14,477 bases of DNA, from positions 1 to 14,477 of the forward strand of contig CAYWJT010000062.1 in NCBI GenBank assembly GCA_964458655.1, in the 5' to 3' direction. Of this stretch, positions 1 through 7,404 are shown piece after piece (position 1 is the stretch's first letter; each line of letters opens with the position of its first letter). Below the pieces are notes generated by a model, which had not been told where the DNA came from, searched no databases, and saw only the letters and a list, made by a program, of their open reading frames with translations. Both the position numbers and the translations under genes were made by a program. The DNA is from CAYWJT01 sp964458655 (GTDB lineage: Bacteria; Acidobacteriota; Aminicenantia; Aminicenantales; Saccharicenantaceae).

Positions 1-31
1 TGGCTCAAAACTCATCCCCAGCCAAGCGCGT

Positions 32-56
32 CACTAATGTAGTGGACGAGACCACT
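32..56. repeat. Overlapping inverted repeats just upstream of the -35 box
   Basis: CACTA (32-36) is the exact inverse of TAGTG (40-44) across a 3-base loop. AGTGG (41-45) is the exact inverse of CCACT (52-56) across 6 bases. The two pairings share the middle arm and exclude each other. The position directly upstream of the -35 box suits an operator, or the end of a terminator for a gene to the left. Function is unproven. Confidence 0.35.
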
Positions 57-59
57 TCC

Positions 60-88
60 TTGACTTTGCCCGGCCGTTCTCATAGAGT
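60..88 (+). promoter_or_regulatory. Sigma70-like promoter of the glycosidase operon
   Basis: TTGACT at 60-65 matches the -35 consensus at 5 of 6 bases. After a 17-base spacer comes TAGAGT at 83-88, which matches the -10 consensus at 4 of 6. Transcription would start near base 95, giving a leader of about 60 bases before the ATG at 155. That supports the internal ATG over the upstream in-frame ATGs at 95 and 137. Inferred from motif match and position only. Confidence 0.5.
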
Positions 89-154
89 GATGATTTGATG
101 CGCGAACGGGAACGAAGACGTGCCCGTGAAATCCCTATGCCCGGGAAGAGAACC

Positions 155-3100
155 ATGAAGAAGAATACCATCTTGCGGTCCGTGGCGGCCCTGAGCGCGG
201 CCCTGCTGGCCGTCTCCTGCGGCGGCCGGCCCTCCGCCGACACGTATGACATGATCCTGGCCCGCTTCCAGTCGCCGCCTGCCGAGTTCAGGCCGGCGCC
301 GCTCTGGGTCTGGAACGACCGGATGAGCGAAAAGCAGATAAAGGACCAGCTCGCGGACTTCAAGGAGCACGGCATAGGCGGCGTTTTCGTCCATCCCCGG
401 CCGGGCTTGATCACGCCATATCTTTCCGAGGAATGGCTCTCGCTCTTCAAGCACGCCGTCGAGGTCGGCAGGGAGCTCGGCCTCAAGGTCTGGATCTACG
501 ACGAGAACTCCTACCCCTCGGGCTTCGCCGGCGGGCACGTCCCGGCCGAGATGCCCGAAGCCCTGATCTCCAGCCTGAAGCTCGTCAAGGTCGAGGGAGC
601 GCCAGGCCGCCGCGAGAACCCGGTGGCCGCGGTCTTCCTGCGCACGCCGACCGGCTTCCTGGACGTGACCGCCGGTTACGACCCGGCCGACCCGTCTGGC
701 CTGGGGCCGGGTTCATATTATGTCTTCGAGATAGTCAAGCCGGGGCCTTCGCCCTGGTACGGCGGGTTCAACTACGTCGACCTGATGCGCAAGGAGGTCA
801 CGGAGAAGTTCCTGGACGTGACTTTAAACCGCTACAAGGAAGCTGTCGGCGCGGAGTTCGGCAAGACCATACCCGGCACCTTCCAGGACGAGGCCGAGAT
901 CTCTCCGCGCGGCGGCCGCGACACCATCAATTATTCGCCCGCGCTCTTTTCGGCCTTCCTGAAGAAGTGGGGTTATGACCTGCGGCCGAACCTCATCTCG
1001 CTCGTGGAGCCGTTCGGCGAATGGAAGCGGATACGCCACAATTATTATTCGACCCTGCTCGACCTGTTCATCGAGAACTGGGCCAAGCCCTATTATTCCT
1101 ATTGCGCCGACAACAACCTGGCGCTGACCGGCCATTACTGGGAGCATGAATGGCCCGTGCCCAGGGTCTCGCCAGACAACCTGGCCATGGCGGCCTACGC
1201 CCAGGTGCCGGGCATCGACATCCTGATGAACCAGTGGGACCGGGGCCCGCACGCCCAGTTCGGCAACGCCCGCTCCGTGCGAGAGATTCGCAGCGCCGCC
1301 AACCAGTTCGGACGCTCCCGCACCCTCTCAGAAACATACGGCGCGAGCGGCTGGGACTTGACCTTTAGGGACCAGAAGCGGATAGGCGACTGGGAATACG
1401 CGCTGGGCGTCAACCTGCTCAACCAGCACCTATCCTACGTCACTATCAAGGGCGCCCGCAAGCGCGACCACCCGCTGTCCTTTTCCTACCACCAGCCCTG
1501 GTGGCCTCTCTACCGGGAGCTGGCCGATTATTTCGGCCGACTGTCAGCGGTCATGGCCTCGGGCGAGCAGGTCAACCGCATCGCGGTCATCGAGCCGACG
1601 ACGACGGCCTGGATGTACTATTCCCCTTCGGGACCGAACGAGAAGCTCGGCGAGCTAGGCAACGACTTCCAAAAGTTCGTCAACCTGCTCGAAGAGAACC
1701 ATGTGGAATACGACCTGGTCAGCGAGAAGGCCCTCCAGGAATACGGCCGGGTCGGCTACCGGAAGCTCGTCGTCGGCCGTCGCGGCTATGAGCTGGTCAT
1801 CCTGCCGCCGGGCCTCGAGAACATCAACGACTCGACCCTGCCGCTGCTGCGCGAGTACATGCTGCACAAAGGCCGCATCCTCTCCTGGGTGGCGCCGCCC
1901 GACTACGTCAACGGCATCGTGACCAACGAACTGCGCGTCCTGCAGCGCTCCTACGGCGACCGCTGGTTCGACTCGGGTCCTGACGGCTTCAGGAAGCTCA
2001 GGGAGCTCCTGCCGCCCGGGATGAGCTTCACGTCGCCCGAGACCGACCCCTGGCTCTTCCATCAGCGTCGGCAGTTCGACGGCGGCCAGCTCATCTTCCT
2101 CGCCAACACGAGCTTGGAGCGGGATGCAGAGGGAGACATCGCTTTGGAGAGTGGCGGTTCGGTCGAGAAATGGGACCCGTTCACCGGCAGCGTCGAATCT
2201 TATCCCTTCAGCCGGGGCGGAGATGGAGTTGTTTTCCATTACGGGATACCGCCCGCGGGCAGCCTCCTCCTCTGCGTCAGGGAAGAGAGGAAGCCGATCG
2301 TGAAGCGCGGTCCGAGCGCGGTCGATGCCGGGGAGCTCCAACCGCTCGATGGCATCTCGGTCAGGAGGGAGGACGAGAACGTCCTGACCCTGGACTACTG
2401 CGACCTCGTCCTGGACGGCAAGGTCGCGAGGGGGCTCTATTTCTACGAGGCCCAGACGCGAGCCTACAAGCGCCACGGCTTCGAGGGCGACCCTTGGGAC
2501 AGCTCAGTCCAGTTCAAGAGCTCGATCCTCGACCGCGACCGCTTCCCGGCCGACTCCGGCTTCGAGGCCGTTTTCAGGTTCGAAGCGCGCAAGTCCGACG
2601 CCTACGATTTCCAGGACCTGAAGGCCGTGGTCGAAAGGCCGGAGCTGTTCCAGGTCTTCGTCAACGGCGTCCAGGTCAAACCCCTGCCAGGGGAGTGGCG
2701 CATCGATAGGGATTTCGGCGTTTACCCGGTCGGCCGCTGGGTGGTCTCGGGCGGCAACCGGCTCACGGTGCGGGCCAGGCCGTTCTCCGTCCACGCTGAG
2801 CTCGAGCCGGTCTACATGGTCGGCGATTTCAGGCTGGAGGCGGCCAAGCAGGGCTTCGTGCTCAAGCCGCCGCGGGAGCTCGGGCTTGGAACCTGGGCGG
2901 CGCAGGGATTGCCGTTCTACGGGGCGCGGGTCAGCTACACGGGGTGCTTCGATGTTGGCGACAGAGCCGAGGCAGGCCGGAGATACTTCGTCCGTCTGGG
3001 CGCCTGGGACGGCGTCGCGGCCGAGGTCCTGGTCAACGGCCGTCGGGCCGGCCTCGTGGCGTTCCCGCCGTTCGAGCTGGACGTGACCGACGCCCTGCAG

Positions 3101-3319
3101 CCCGGCCCCAACGATGTGTCGGTCGTCGTCTACGGCTCGCTGCGCAACACCCTCGGCCCGTTCCATGGCGACCCGCCTTCCGGCTCGGCCTGGCCGGGCA
3201 TGTTCAAACAGGGGCCGTCGCCAGGACCGCCGCCCGGCGCGGCCTACAAAGTGGTCGACTACGGCCTCAAAGAGGGCTTCAAACTCATAACAAGGACCGA
3301 ACAGAAAAGCACGAACTGA
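155..3319 (+). CDS. Lipoprotein glycoside hydrolase, GH106-like (alpha-L-rhamnosidase-related)
   Basis: Predicted exported lipoprotein of 1054 residues. Residues 1-22 form a signal peptide: KK, a hydrophobic stretch, then lipobox LAVSC with the lipidated Cys at 22. The start at ATG 155 is chosen because it gives this signal and follows a GGGAAGAG ribosome site at 143-150; upstream in-frame ATGs at 95 and 137 would place an arginine-rich tail before it. Residues about 45-480 resemble the catalytic region of GH106-type enzymes: PAPLWVWND (48-56), GIGGVFVHPRPG (73-84), WIYDENSYPSGFAGG (113-127), FQDEAEI (243-249) and LSETYGASGWD (391-401). Glutamates in the last two motifs (246 or 248, and 393) are the likely catalytic pair by analogy with the family. 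The middle (about 475-590) looks like a glutamine-amidotransferase-like fold, and residues about 910-1015 look like a galactose-binding-type beta-sandwich ending in NTLGPFH. GH106 is known to release L-rhamnose from plant pectic sugars, but the exact substrate here is not readable. First gene of the likely operon. Confidence 0.82.
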   Translation: MKKNTILRSVAALSAALLAVSCGGRPSADTYDMILARFQSPPAEFRPAPLWVWNDRMSEKQIKDQLADFKEHGIGGVFVHPRPGLITPYLSEEWLSLFKHAVEVGRELGLKVWIYDENSYPSGFAGGHVPAEMPEALISSLKLVKVEGAPGRRENPVAAVFLRTPTGFLDVTAGYDPADPSGLGPGSYYVFEIVKPGPSPWYGGFNYVDLMRKEVTEKFLDVTLNRYKEAVGAEFGKTIPGTFQDEAEISPRGGRDTINYSPALFSAFLKKWGYDLRPNLISLVEPFGEWKRIRHNYYSTLLDLFIENWAKPYYSYCADNNLALTGHYWEHEWPVPRVSPDNLAMAAYAQVPGIDILMNQWDRGPHAQFGNARSVREIRSAANQFGRSRTLSETYGASGWDLTFRDQKRIGDWEYALGVNLLNQHLSYVTIKGARKRDHPLSFSYHQPWWPLYRELADYFGRLSAVMASGEQVNRIAVIEPTTTAWMYYSPSGPNEKLGELGNDFQKFVNLLEENHVEYDLVSEKALQEYGRVGYRKLVVGRRGYELVILPPGLENINDSTLPLLREYMLHKGRILSWVAPPDYVNGIVTNELRVLQRSYGDRWFDSGPDGFRKLRELLPPGMSFTSPETDPWLFHQRRQFDGGQLIFLANTSLERDAEGDIALESGGSVEKWDPFTGSVESYPFSRGGDGVVFHYGIPPAGSLLLCVREERKPIVKRGPSAVDAGELQPLDGISVRREDENVLTLDYCDLVLDGKVARGLYFYEAQTRAYKRHGFEGDPWDSSVQFKSSILDRDRFPADSGFEAVFRFEARKSDAYDFQDLKAVVERPELFQVFVNGVQVKPLPGEWRIDRDFGVYPVGRWVVSGGNRLTVRARPFSVHAELEPVYMVGDFRLEAAKQGFVLKPPRELGLGTWAAQGLPFYGARVSYTGCFDVGDRAEAGRRYFVRLGAWDGVAAEVLVNGRRAGLVAFPPFELDVTDALQPGPNDVSVVVYGSLRNTLGPFHGDPPSGSAWPGMFKQGPSPGPPPGAAYKVVDYGLKEGFKLITRTEQKSTN

Positions 3320-3334
3320 AAGGACGCCGTTCCC

Positions 3335-4852
3335 ATGCCGATGAAGATCGCCTTCGACAACGAGGCTTATCTGAGGGACCAGACCAAAGCCATCCTCGAC
3401 CGGGTGCACAGCTACAGGAACAAGCTTTACCTGGAGTTCGGCGGCAAGCTGCTGTTCGACTACCACGCCGCCCGCGTCCTGCCCGGATACGACCCCAACG
3501 TCAAGATGAAGCTGCTGCGGGGTCTGAGCGGCCAGGCCGACATCGTCCTCTGCATCTACGCAGGCGACATCGAGCGCCGCAAGCTCAGGGCGGACTTCGG
3601 CATCACCTACGACGTCGACGCCCTGAAGCTCATCGACGACGTCCACGAGTGGGGCATCGGCATCCGGGCCGTGGTCATCACCAGGTTCGACAACCAGCCT
3701 TCGGCCCGGGTCTTCAAGAACAAGCTCGAGCGGCAGGGCATCAGGGTCTATACCCACGGCTACACCAGGGGCTATCCGACGGACGTAGACACCATCGTCA
3801 GCGATGAGGGCTACGGCGCCAACGACTACATAGATACCGAGCATCCGCTGGTCATCGTCACCGGGCCGGGGCCGGGCAGCGGCAAGCTGGCCACCTGCCT
3901 GTCGCAGCTCTACCACGATTTCAGGCGCGGCTTTTCCTCCGGCTACGCCAAACTCGAGACATTCCCCATCTGGAACCTGCCGCTCAAGCATCCGGTCAAC
4001 ATAGCCTATGAGGCCGCCACGGCGGACATCGGCGACTTCAACCTGGTCGACCCCTTCCATCTCGAGGCCTACGGGAAGACGGCCGTGAACTACAACCGCG
4101 ACGTCGAGGTCTTCCCGGTGCTCAAGAGGATACTGGAACGGATCACGGGCGCGCCCTCGGTCTACAACTCGCCGACCGATATGGGCGTCAACGTGGCCGG
4201 TTTCTGCATCACGGACGACGACGCCGTCAGGCGGGCCGCCTTGCAGGAGCTCGTCCGGCGCTATTTCCGCTACCTCTGCGAGTACGCCATGGGCTTCGTG
4301 GAGAAGGAGACGGTCCAGAGGGCGGAGCTGCTGATGAAGGAGGCCGGGGTGAAACCCGAGGACCGGGGCGTCGTGACGCCCGCGCGTGAAGCGGCCGAGC
4401 AGACCCGCGGCAACGGCAAGGGCAACGAAGGGATATTCGTCGGCGCCGCCCTGGAGCTTCCGGACGGCTCCTTCGTCACGGGAAAGAACTCGCCGCTCAT
4501 GCACGCCGCCTCGGCGCTCATACTGAACGCCTGCAAGAAGCTGGCCGGCATCCCTGACGCCATCCATCTTCTTTCCCCGTCGGTCATCGAGTCCGTCACG
4601 GCCCTCAAGAAGGACAAGCTGGGCGCGAAGAGCGTCAGCCTGACCCTTTCGGAGGTCCTGATATGCCTGAGCATCACGGCCGCCTCCAACCCCGCCGCCC
4701 AGCTCGCGCTCGAAAAGCTCAAGGAGCTGCGCGGCTGCGAGGTCCATATGACGCATATGCCGACCCCCGGCGACGAGGCCGGGCTCAGGAACCTGGGCAT
4801 CAACCTGACCAGCGAGCCGGCATTCTCGACGCGATACCTTTTCGTCAGGTAG
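3335..4852 (+). CDS. DUF1846 domain protein with a P-loop-like motif
   Basis: A 505-residue soluble protein matching the DUF1846 family (about 500 residues, full length here). The family is widespread in bacteria and its biochemical role is, to my knowledge, unassigned. Visible features are an N-terminal segment KIAFDNEAYLRDQT, a conserved YLEFGGKLLFDYHAARVLPG (32-51), a P-loop-like GPGPGSGK (177-184) followed by LATCLSQLYHD, and YNSPTDMGVN (277-286). No signal peptide or membrane segment is seen, so it is probably cytoplasmic. AAAGGA at 3319-3324 sits 10 bases before ATG 3335; a second ATG at 3341 is less well spaced. It starts 15 bases after the glycosidase stop, so the two are likely co-transcribed. 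The P-loop suggests nucleotide or phosphate binding, but no clear Walker B motif was found. Confidence 0.85.
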   Translation: MPMKIAFDNEAYLRDQTKAILDRVHSYRNKLYLEFGGKLLFDYHAARVLPGYDPNVKMKLLRGLSGQADIVLCIYAGDIERRKLRADFGITYDVDALKLIDDVHEWGIGIRAVVITRFDNQPSARVFKNKLERQGIRVYTHGYTRGYPTDVDTIVSDEGYGANDYIDTEHPLVIVTGPGPGSGKLATCLSQLYHDFRRGFSSGYAKLETFPIWNLPLKHPVNIAYEAATADIGDFNLVDPFHLEAYGKTAVNYNRDVEVFPVLKRILERITGAPSVYNSPTDMGVNVAGFCITDDDAVRRAALQELVRRYFRYLCEYAMGFVEKETVQRAELLMKEAGVKPEDRGVVTPAREAAEQTRGNGKGNEGIFVGAALELPDGSFVTGKNSPLMHAASALILNACKKLAGIPDAIHLLSPSVIESVTALKKDKLGAKSVSLTLSEVLICLSITAASNPAAQLALEKLKELRGCEVHMTHMPTPGDEAGLRNLGINLTSEPAFSTRYLFVR

Positions 4853-4857
4853 CAAAC

Positions 4858-5466
4858 ATGAACGTCGTACTGCTTTCGTTCCTGGCGCCCGGAAGGGCGC
4901 TCCAGAAACTCACGGGCTTGAAGAGGCCTATGCTGCGCGCGCTCTTCCTTATGGTCGTCTGCGGCCTTGCCTATGCCCTGACGTCGCTCCTTTTGGGCGC
5001 GGCGGGCGCCGTGCCCTTGGCAGGCGTTTTCTTGCCCGTCGAGGTCGAGAACTATTATTTCTGGCAGATGATCTTCGCGCTGCCGGCCGTGCTCTTGATG
5101 TGGGTCGGCGCGGGCCTTGTGCTCAGGCTTGTCGCCGGCGGGGAGAGGGCCTCTTTCCGCGAAACGCTCTCGAGAGCGGGTCTGGCCGCTGGCGCCCCGC
5201 TTTTCCTGGCCTGGCTGCCTTCGGCGGTGGAGGCCGGGCTCATGACGCTGGGGATGGGGCAGGAAGAGTACGTGGGGATCGTCTCGCCGCCGGGCGCATG
5301 GCAGACGCTCTACATCGCGGTTTACTGCCTGGCGGCCCTCTACCTGGTCGTGCTCATGACGGCCGCGGCCTGGAAAGGCGGAAAGTCCACGCGGGCGAGG
5401 CGGCTTTCGGCCGGCCTGGCGGCCGCGCTGTTCGCGGCCGCGGTCTTCGTTCTGCTTATCCGCTGA
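4858..5466 (+). CDS. Polytopic membrane protein, possibly Yip1-like
   Basis: A 202-residue integral membrane protein beginning only 5 bases after the DUF1846 stop. Hydrophobic segments lie at about 26-48, 68-92, 108-124, 148-170 and 181-201, so four or five membrane spans are likely. The N-terminal LSFLAPGRALQKL followed by spaced hydrophobic segments recalls bacterial Yip1-domain proteins, but this is only a loose resemblance. No catalytic motif was seen. The open frame extends far upstream inside the DUF1846 gene; ATG 4858 is chosen because it follows that stop directly and begins the hydrophobic N-terminus. Its ribosome site is weak (AGGT at about 4848), so translation may be coupled to the gene before it. 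Function unknown. Confidence 0.7.
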   Translation: MNVVLLSFLAPGRALQKLTGLKRPMLRALFLMVVCGLAYALTSLLLGAAGAVPLAGVFLPVEVENYYFWQMIFALPAVLLMWVGAGLVLRLVAGGERASFRETLSRAGLAAGAPLFLAWLPSAVEAGLMTLGMGQEEYVGIVSPPGAWQTLYIAVYCLAALYLVVLMTAAAWKGGKSTRARRLSAGLAAALFAAAVFVLLIR

Positions 5467-5493
5467 GACAGGAAATCTCTGCCGGGAGAGGCC

Positions 5494-5931
5494 ATGGCTG
5501 AGTTCAAGATACGGAGATTGACCGCGGAGGATTACGACCGACTGATCGAGCTCTGGACGGAATGCCGCCTGCCCGTCAAGCCGGAAGGCCGCGACAGCCG
5601 GGCGGAGATCGTCCGCCAGCTCGGCCTGCCTTATGTCAATTTCATCGCCGCCGAGTCCGACGGTCGGGTGGTCGGGACCGTCGTCGCCTCCCATGACGGC
5701 CGCAAGGGCTGGGTCAACCGGCTGGCCGTGGACCCGGCCTTCCGCGGCCGGGGCCTGGGCCGCAGGCTCGTCCGGGAGGCCGAGGAGTGGCTCGAGGCGC
5801 AGGGCCTGGGCATCTTCGCCTGCCTGATCGAGGACTGGAACGAGCTTTCCATGGAGCTCTTCCAGAAGCTGGGCTACGTTAAGGAGGGGGAGATCATCTA
5901 TTTCACCAAGAGGCGTTTCCCCGGTGTCTGA
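5494..5931 (+). CDS. GNAT family N-acetyltransferase
   Basis: A 145-residue single-domain GNAT acetyltransferase of usual length. The acetyl-CoA pyrophosphate-binding motif A is clear: NRLAVDPAFRGRGLGRRL (75-92), with R84, G85, G87 and G89 in the RxxGxG/A pattern. The C-terminal motif B region is seen as NELSMELFQKLGYVKEGE (116-133). The start is ATG 5494 with GGGAGAGG at 5484-5491. It transfers acetyl from acetyl-CoA to an amine; the substrate cannot be read, and the size and form fit small-molecule or protein N-terminal acetylation. It is the last gene of the likely four-gene unit (27-base gap) and is followed by a terminator-like hairpin. Confidence 0.88.
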   Translation: MAEFKIRRLTAEDYDRLIELWTECRLPVKPEGRDSRAEIVRQLGLPYVNFIAAESDGRVVGTVVASHDGRKGWVNRLAVDPAFRGRGLGRRLVREAEEWLEAQGLGIFACLIEDWNELSMELFQKLGYVKEGEIIYFTKRRFPGV

Positions 5932-5949
5932 GACGGTCCCCGGGCGGCG

Positions 5950-5990
5950 CGGGTCGGCCGAGCATCCCGACCCGAAAGGCTTTTGCGTTT
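5950..5990 (+). terminator. Terminator-like hairpin after the GNAT gene
   Basis: CGGGTCGG (5950-5957) and CCGACCCG (5967-5974) form a perfect 8-base G+C-rich stem with a 9-base loop, 19 bases after the GNAT stop. The tail is AAAGGCTTTTGCGTTT, with a T4 run at 5981-5984 and T3 at 5988-5990, so the U-tract is interrupted. It separates the glycosidase operon from the flavoprotein gene. Confidence 0.5.
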
Positions 5991-6011
5991 CCGGCCTATT
6001 GTCTATAAAAT
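5983..6011 (+). promoter_or_regulatory. Candidate promoter of the flavodiiron gene
   Basis: The leader of the flavoprotein gene becomes A+T-rich at about 5997-6052, unlike anything around it. TAAAAT at 6006-6011 matches the -10 consensus at 5 of 6 bases. TTGCGT at 5983-5988 is a poor -35 (3 of 6) at a 17-base spacing. The inverted repeat TCTAT-AAA-ATAGA (6002-6014) overlaps the -10 and could be a regulator site. The -35 weakness makes an activator plausible; that is inference. Confidence 0.38.
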
Positions 6012-6052
6012 AGATAGAATTAGTAGGCTATCAAGCCTTTCGATTCTTTTCA

Positions 6053-6056
6053 GGAG
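6053..6056 (+). promoter_or_regulatory. Ribosome binding site deciding the flavoprotein start
   Basis: GGAG at 6053-6056 lies 7 bases before ATG 6064 but only 1 base before the in-frame ATG 6058. The longer frame beginning at 5983 would read through the promoter-like region. The spacing favours ATG 6064. Confidence 0.65.
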
Positions 6057-6063
6057 AATGAGC

Positions 6064-7245
6064 ATGAATTCAAGGCCTCTGGCGAAAGATGTCTTCTGGG
6101 TCGGCGCCCAGGACTGGGACAGGCGCCTGTTCGATTCCCTCATCCCGCTTCCCGACGGCACGAGCTACAACGCCTATCTGGTGAAGGGCTCGGATAAGAC
6201 GGTCCTCATCGACGCCGTCGACCCGGCCATGCTCCACGTGCTGGAGGAGCATCTCAAGGACGTTCCGCGGGTCGAATACCTCGTCGCCAACCACGCCGAG
6301 CAGGACCACTCGGGCGGCATTCCCTGGGTCCTCAAGCGCTACCCGGAGGCCGTCCTGCTCTGTTCCGACAAGGCCAAGAGCATGCTCGTCGACCATCTCG
6401 ACGTGCCGGCCGAGCGCGTCAGGGTAGTCGCCGACGACGAGCGGCTCACGATCGGCGGCCGGACGCTGCGCTTCATCTACACGCCCTGGGTGCACTGGCC
6501 CGAGACGATGTCGACCTACCTGGAGGAAGAGGGGATCCTGTTCAGCTGCGACTGGTTCGGCTCCCACCTGGCCGCGAGCGAACTTTTCGTCGACGAGATA
6601 GACTCCATCTACGAAGGCGCCAAGAGGTATTACGCCGAGATCATGATGCCGTTCCGCAAGATCGTCCGTCAGAACCTGGAAAAGATACGCGGGCTGGAAG
6701 TCAGGCTCATCGCGCCCAGCCACGGTCCGGTTTACAGAAGGCCGGAGCTCATCGTCAAGGCCTACGAGGACTGGACCGACGACCTGCCGCACAACGAGGT
6801 GGTCATTCCCTGGGTGACCATGCACGGTTCGACGGCCGTCATGGTCGAGCGCCTGGTGCGCGGGCTGGCCGAGCGGGACGTCAAGGTCCGGCCTTTCAAC
6901 TTGGCCGTCGCCGACATCGGCAAGCTGGCCATGGCCCTGGTCGACGCGGGCACCCTGGTCGCGGCCGGTCCGACCGTCCATACCGGTCCGCATCCGATGC
7001 TCTACTCGGCCCTGGTCCTGGCCAACGCCTTGCGGCCGCGCGTCCGCTTCGCCGGCATCGTCGGCTCCTACGGCTGGGCCGGCCGCATGGTCGAGATGAG
7101 CAAGGCCGCGCTCGGCAACCTCAAGGTGGAATTCCTGGAGCCGGTCGTCTGCAGGGGTCTGCCGCGGGCCGGCGACCTGGAGGCGCTCGACAGGCTGGCC
7201 GCGGACATCGCCCGGCGTCACGCCGAAGCCGGGTTCAAGAAATGA
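6064..7245 (+). CDS. fprA: A-type flavodiiron protein (FprA/ROO-like O2 or NO reductase)
   Basis: A 393-residue cytoplasmic flavodiiron protein of normal A-type length. The N-terminal metallo-beta-lactamase-like domain (about 1-245) carries the full diiron set: H77, E79, D81, H144, D163 and H220, with the motif HAEQDHSGG at 77-85. Spacing between ligands (62 residues between D81 and H144, 18 between H144 and D163, 56 between D163 and H220) is close to the family pattern. The C-terminal flavodoxin domain (about 246-393) has the FMN phosphate loop TMHGSTAVM (252-260) and the later GSYGWAG (334-340). These enzymes reduce O2 to water and/or NO to N2O with electrons from rubredoxin or a similar donor, protecting anaerobes. 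The sequence does not tell which gas is preferred. No rubredoxin or reductase gene lies beside it, so it is probably transcribed alone from its own leader. Confidence 0.93.
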   Translation: MNSRPLAKDVFWVGAQDWDRRLFDSLIPLPDGTSYNAYLVKGSDKTVLIDAVDPAMLHVLEEHLKDVPRVEYLVANHAEQDHSGGIPWVLKRYPEAVLLCSDKAKSMLVDHLDVPAERVRVVADDERLTIGGRTLRFIYTPWVHWPETMSTYLEEEGILFSCDWFGSHLAASELFVDEIDSIYEGAKRYYAEIMMPFRKIVRQNLEKIRGLEVRLIAPSHGPVYRRPELIVKAYEDWTDDLPHNEVVIPWVTMHGSTAVMVERLVRGLAERDVKVRPFNLAVADIGKLAMALVDAGTLVAAGPTVHTGPHPMLYSALVLANALRPRVRFAGIVGSYGWAGRMVEMSKAALGNLKVEFLEPVVCRGLPRAGDLEALDRLAADIARRHAEAGFKK

Positions 7246-7276
7246 GTCTCCACCGCCGGTCCCGACTCCTTTTGCC

Positions 7277-7381
7277 GCCCTCAGGAGGTCAGGGCCCCGT
7301 CGGCTCTGGAAGCGGGAACGGATTTCAGTAGCGTCGCTCGGGTCGGAAGAAGTCGACCCCGTTCAAGAGTAAAACTGAACG
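7277..7381. terminator. Convergent gap with three small inverted repeats
   Basis: The 159 bases between the converging stops (7246-7404) contain three perfect small inverted repeats: GCCCT/AGGGC (7277-7281 with 7291-7295), GGGTCG/CGACCC (7340-7345 with 7354-7359) and CGTTCA/TGAACG (7360-7365 with 7376-7381). The last two are directly adjacent. None has a T-run on either strand, so a bidirectional termination role is plausible but weakly supported. No gene was recognised here. Confidence 0.3.
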
Positions 7382-7404
7382 AGGCCAGGACTTCTATCTC
7401 CGCC

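Noticed and set aside
95..154. Upstream in-frame ATGs (95, 137) as starts of the glycosidase
   Set aside because: They add an arginine-rich tail before a proper lipoprotein signal, and base 95 is near the predicted transcription start; ATG 155 has a ribosome site and the KK signal start.
2504..4855. A 783-codon open frame on the minus strand opposite the glycosidase and DUF1846 genes
   Set aside because: It lies opposite two convincing genes, has no ribosome site and no recognisable domains, and its composition (V, A, D, R, G rich) is that expected from the complement of G+C-rich coding DNA.
5983..6063. Upstream in-frame ATGs (5983, 6058) as starts of the flavodiiron gene
   Set aside because: The first would translate through the A+T-rich promoter-like leader, and the second is one base from the GGAG. 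ATG 6064 has a 7-base spacing and gives the normal family N-terminus.
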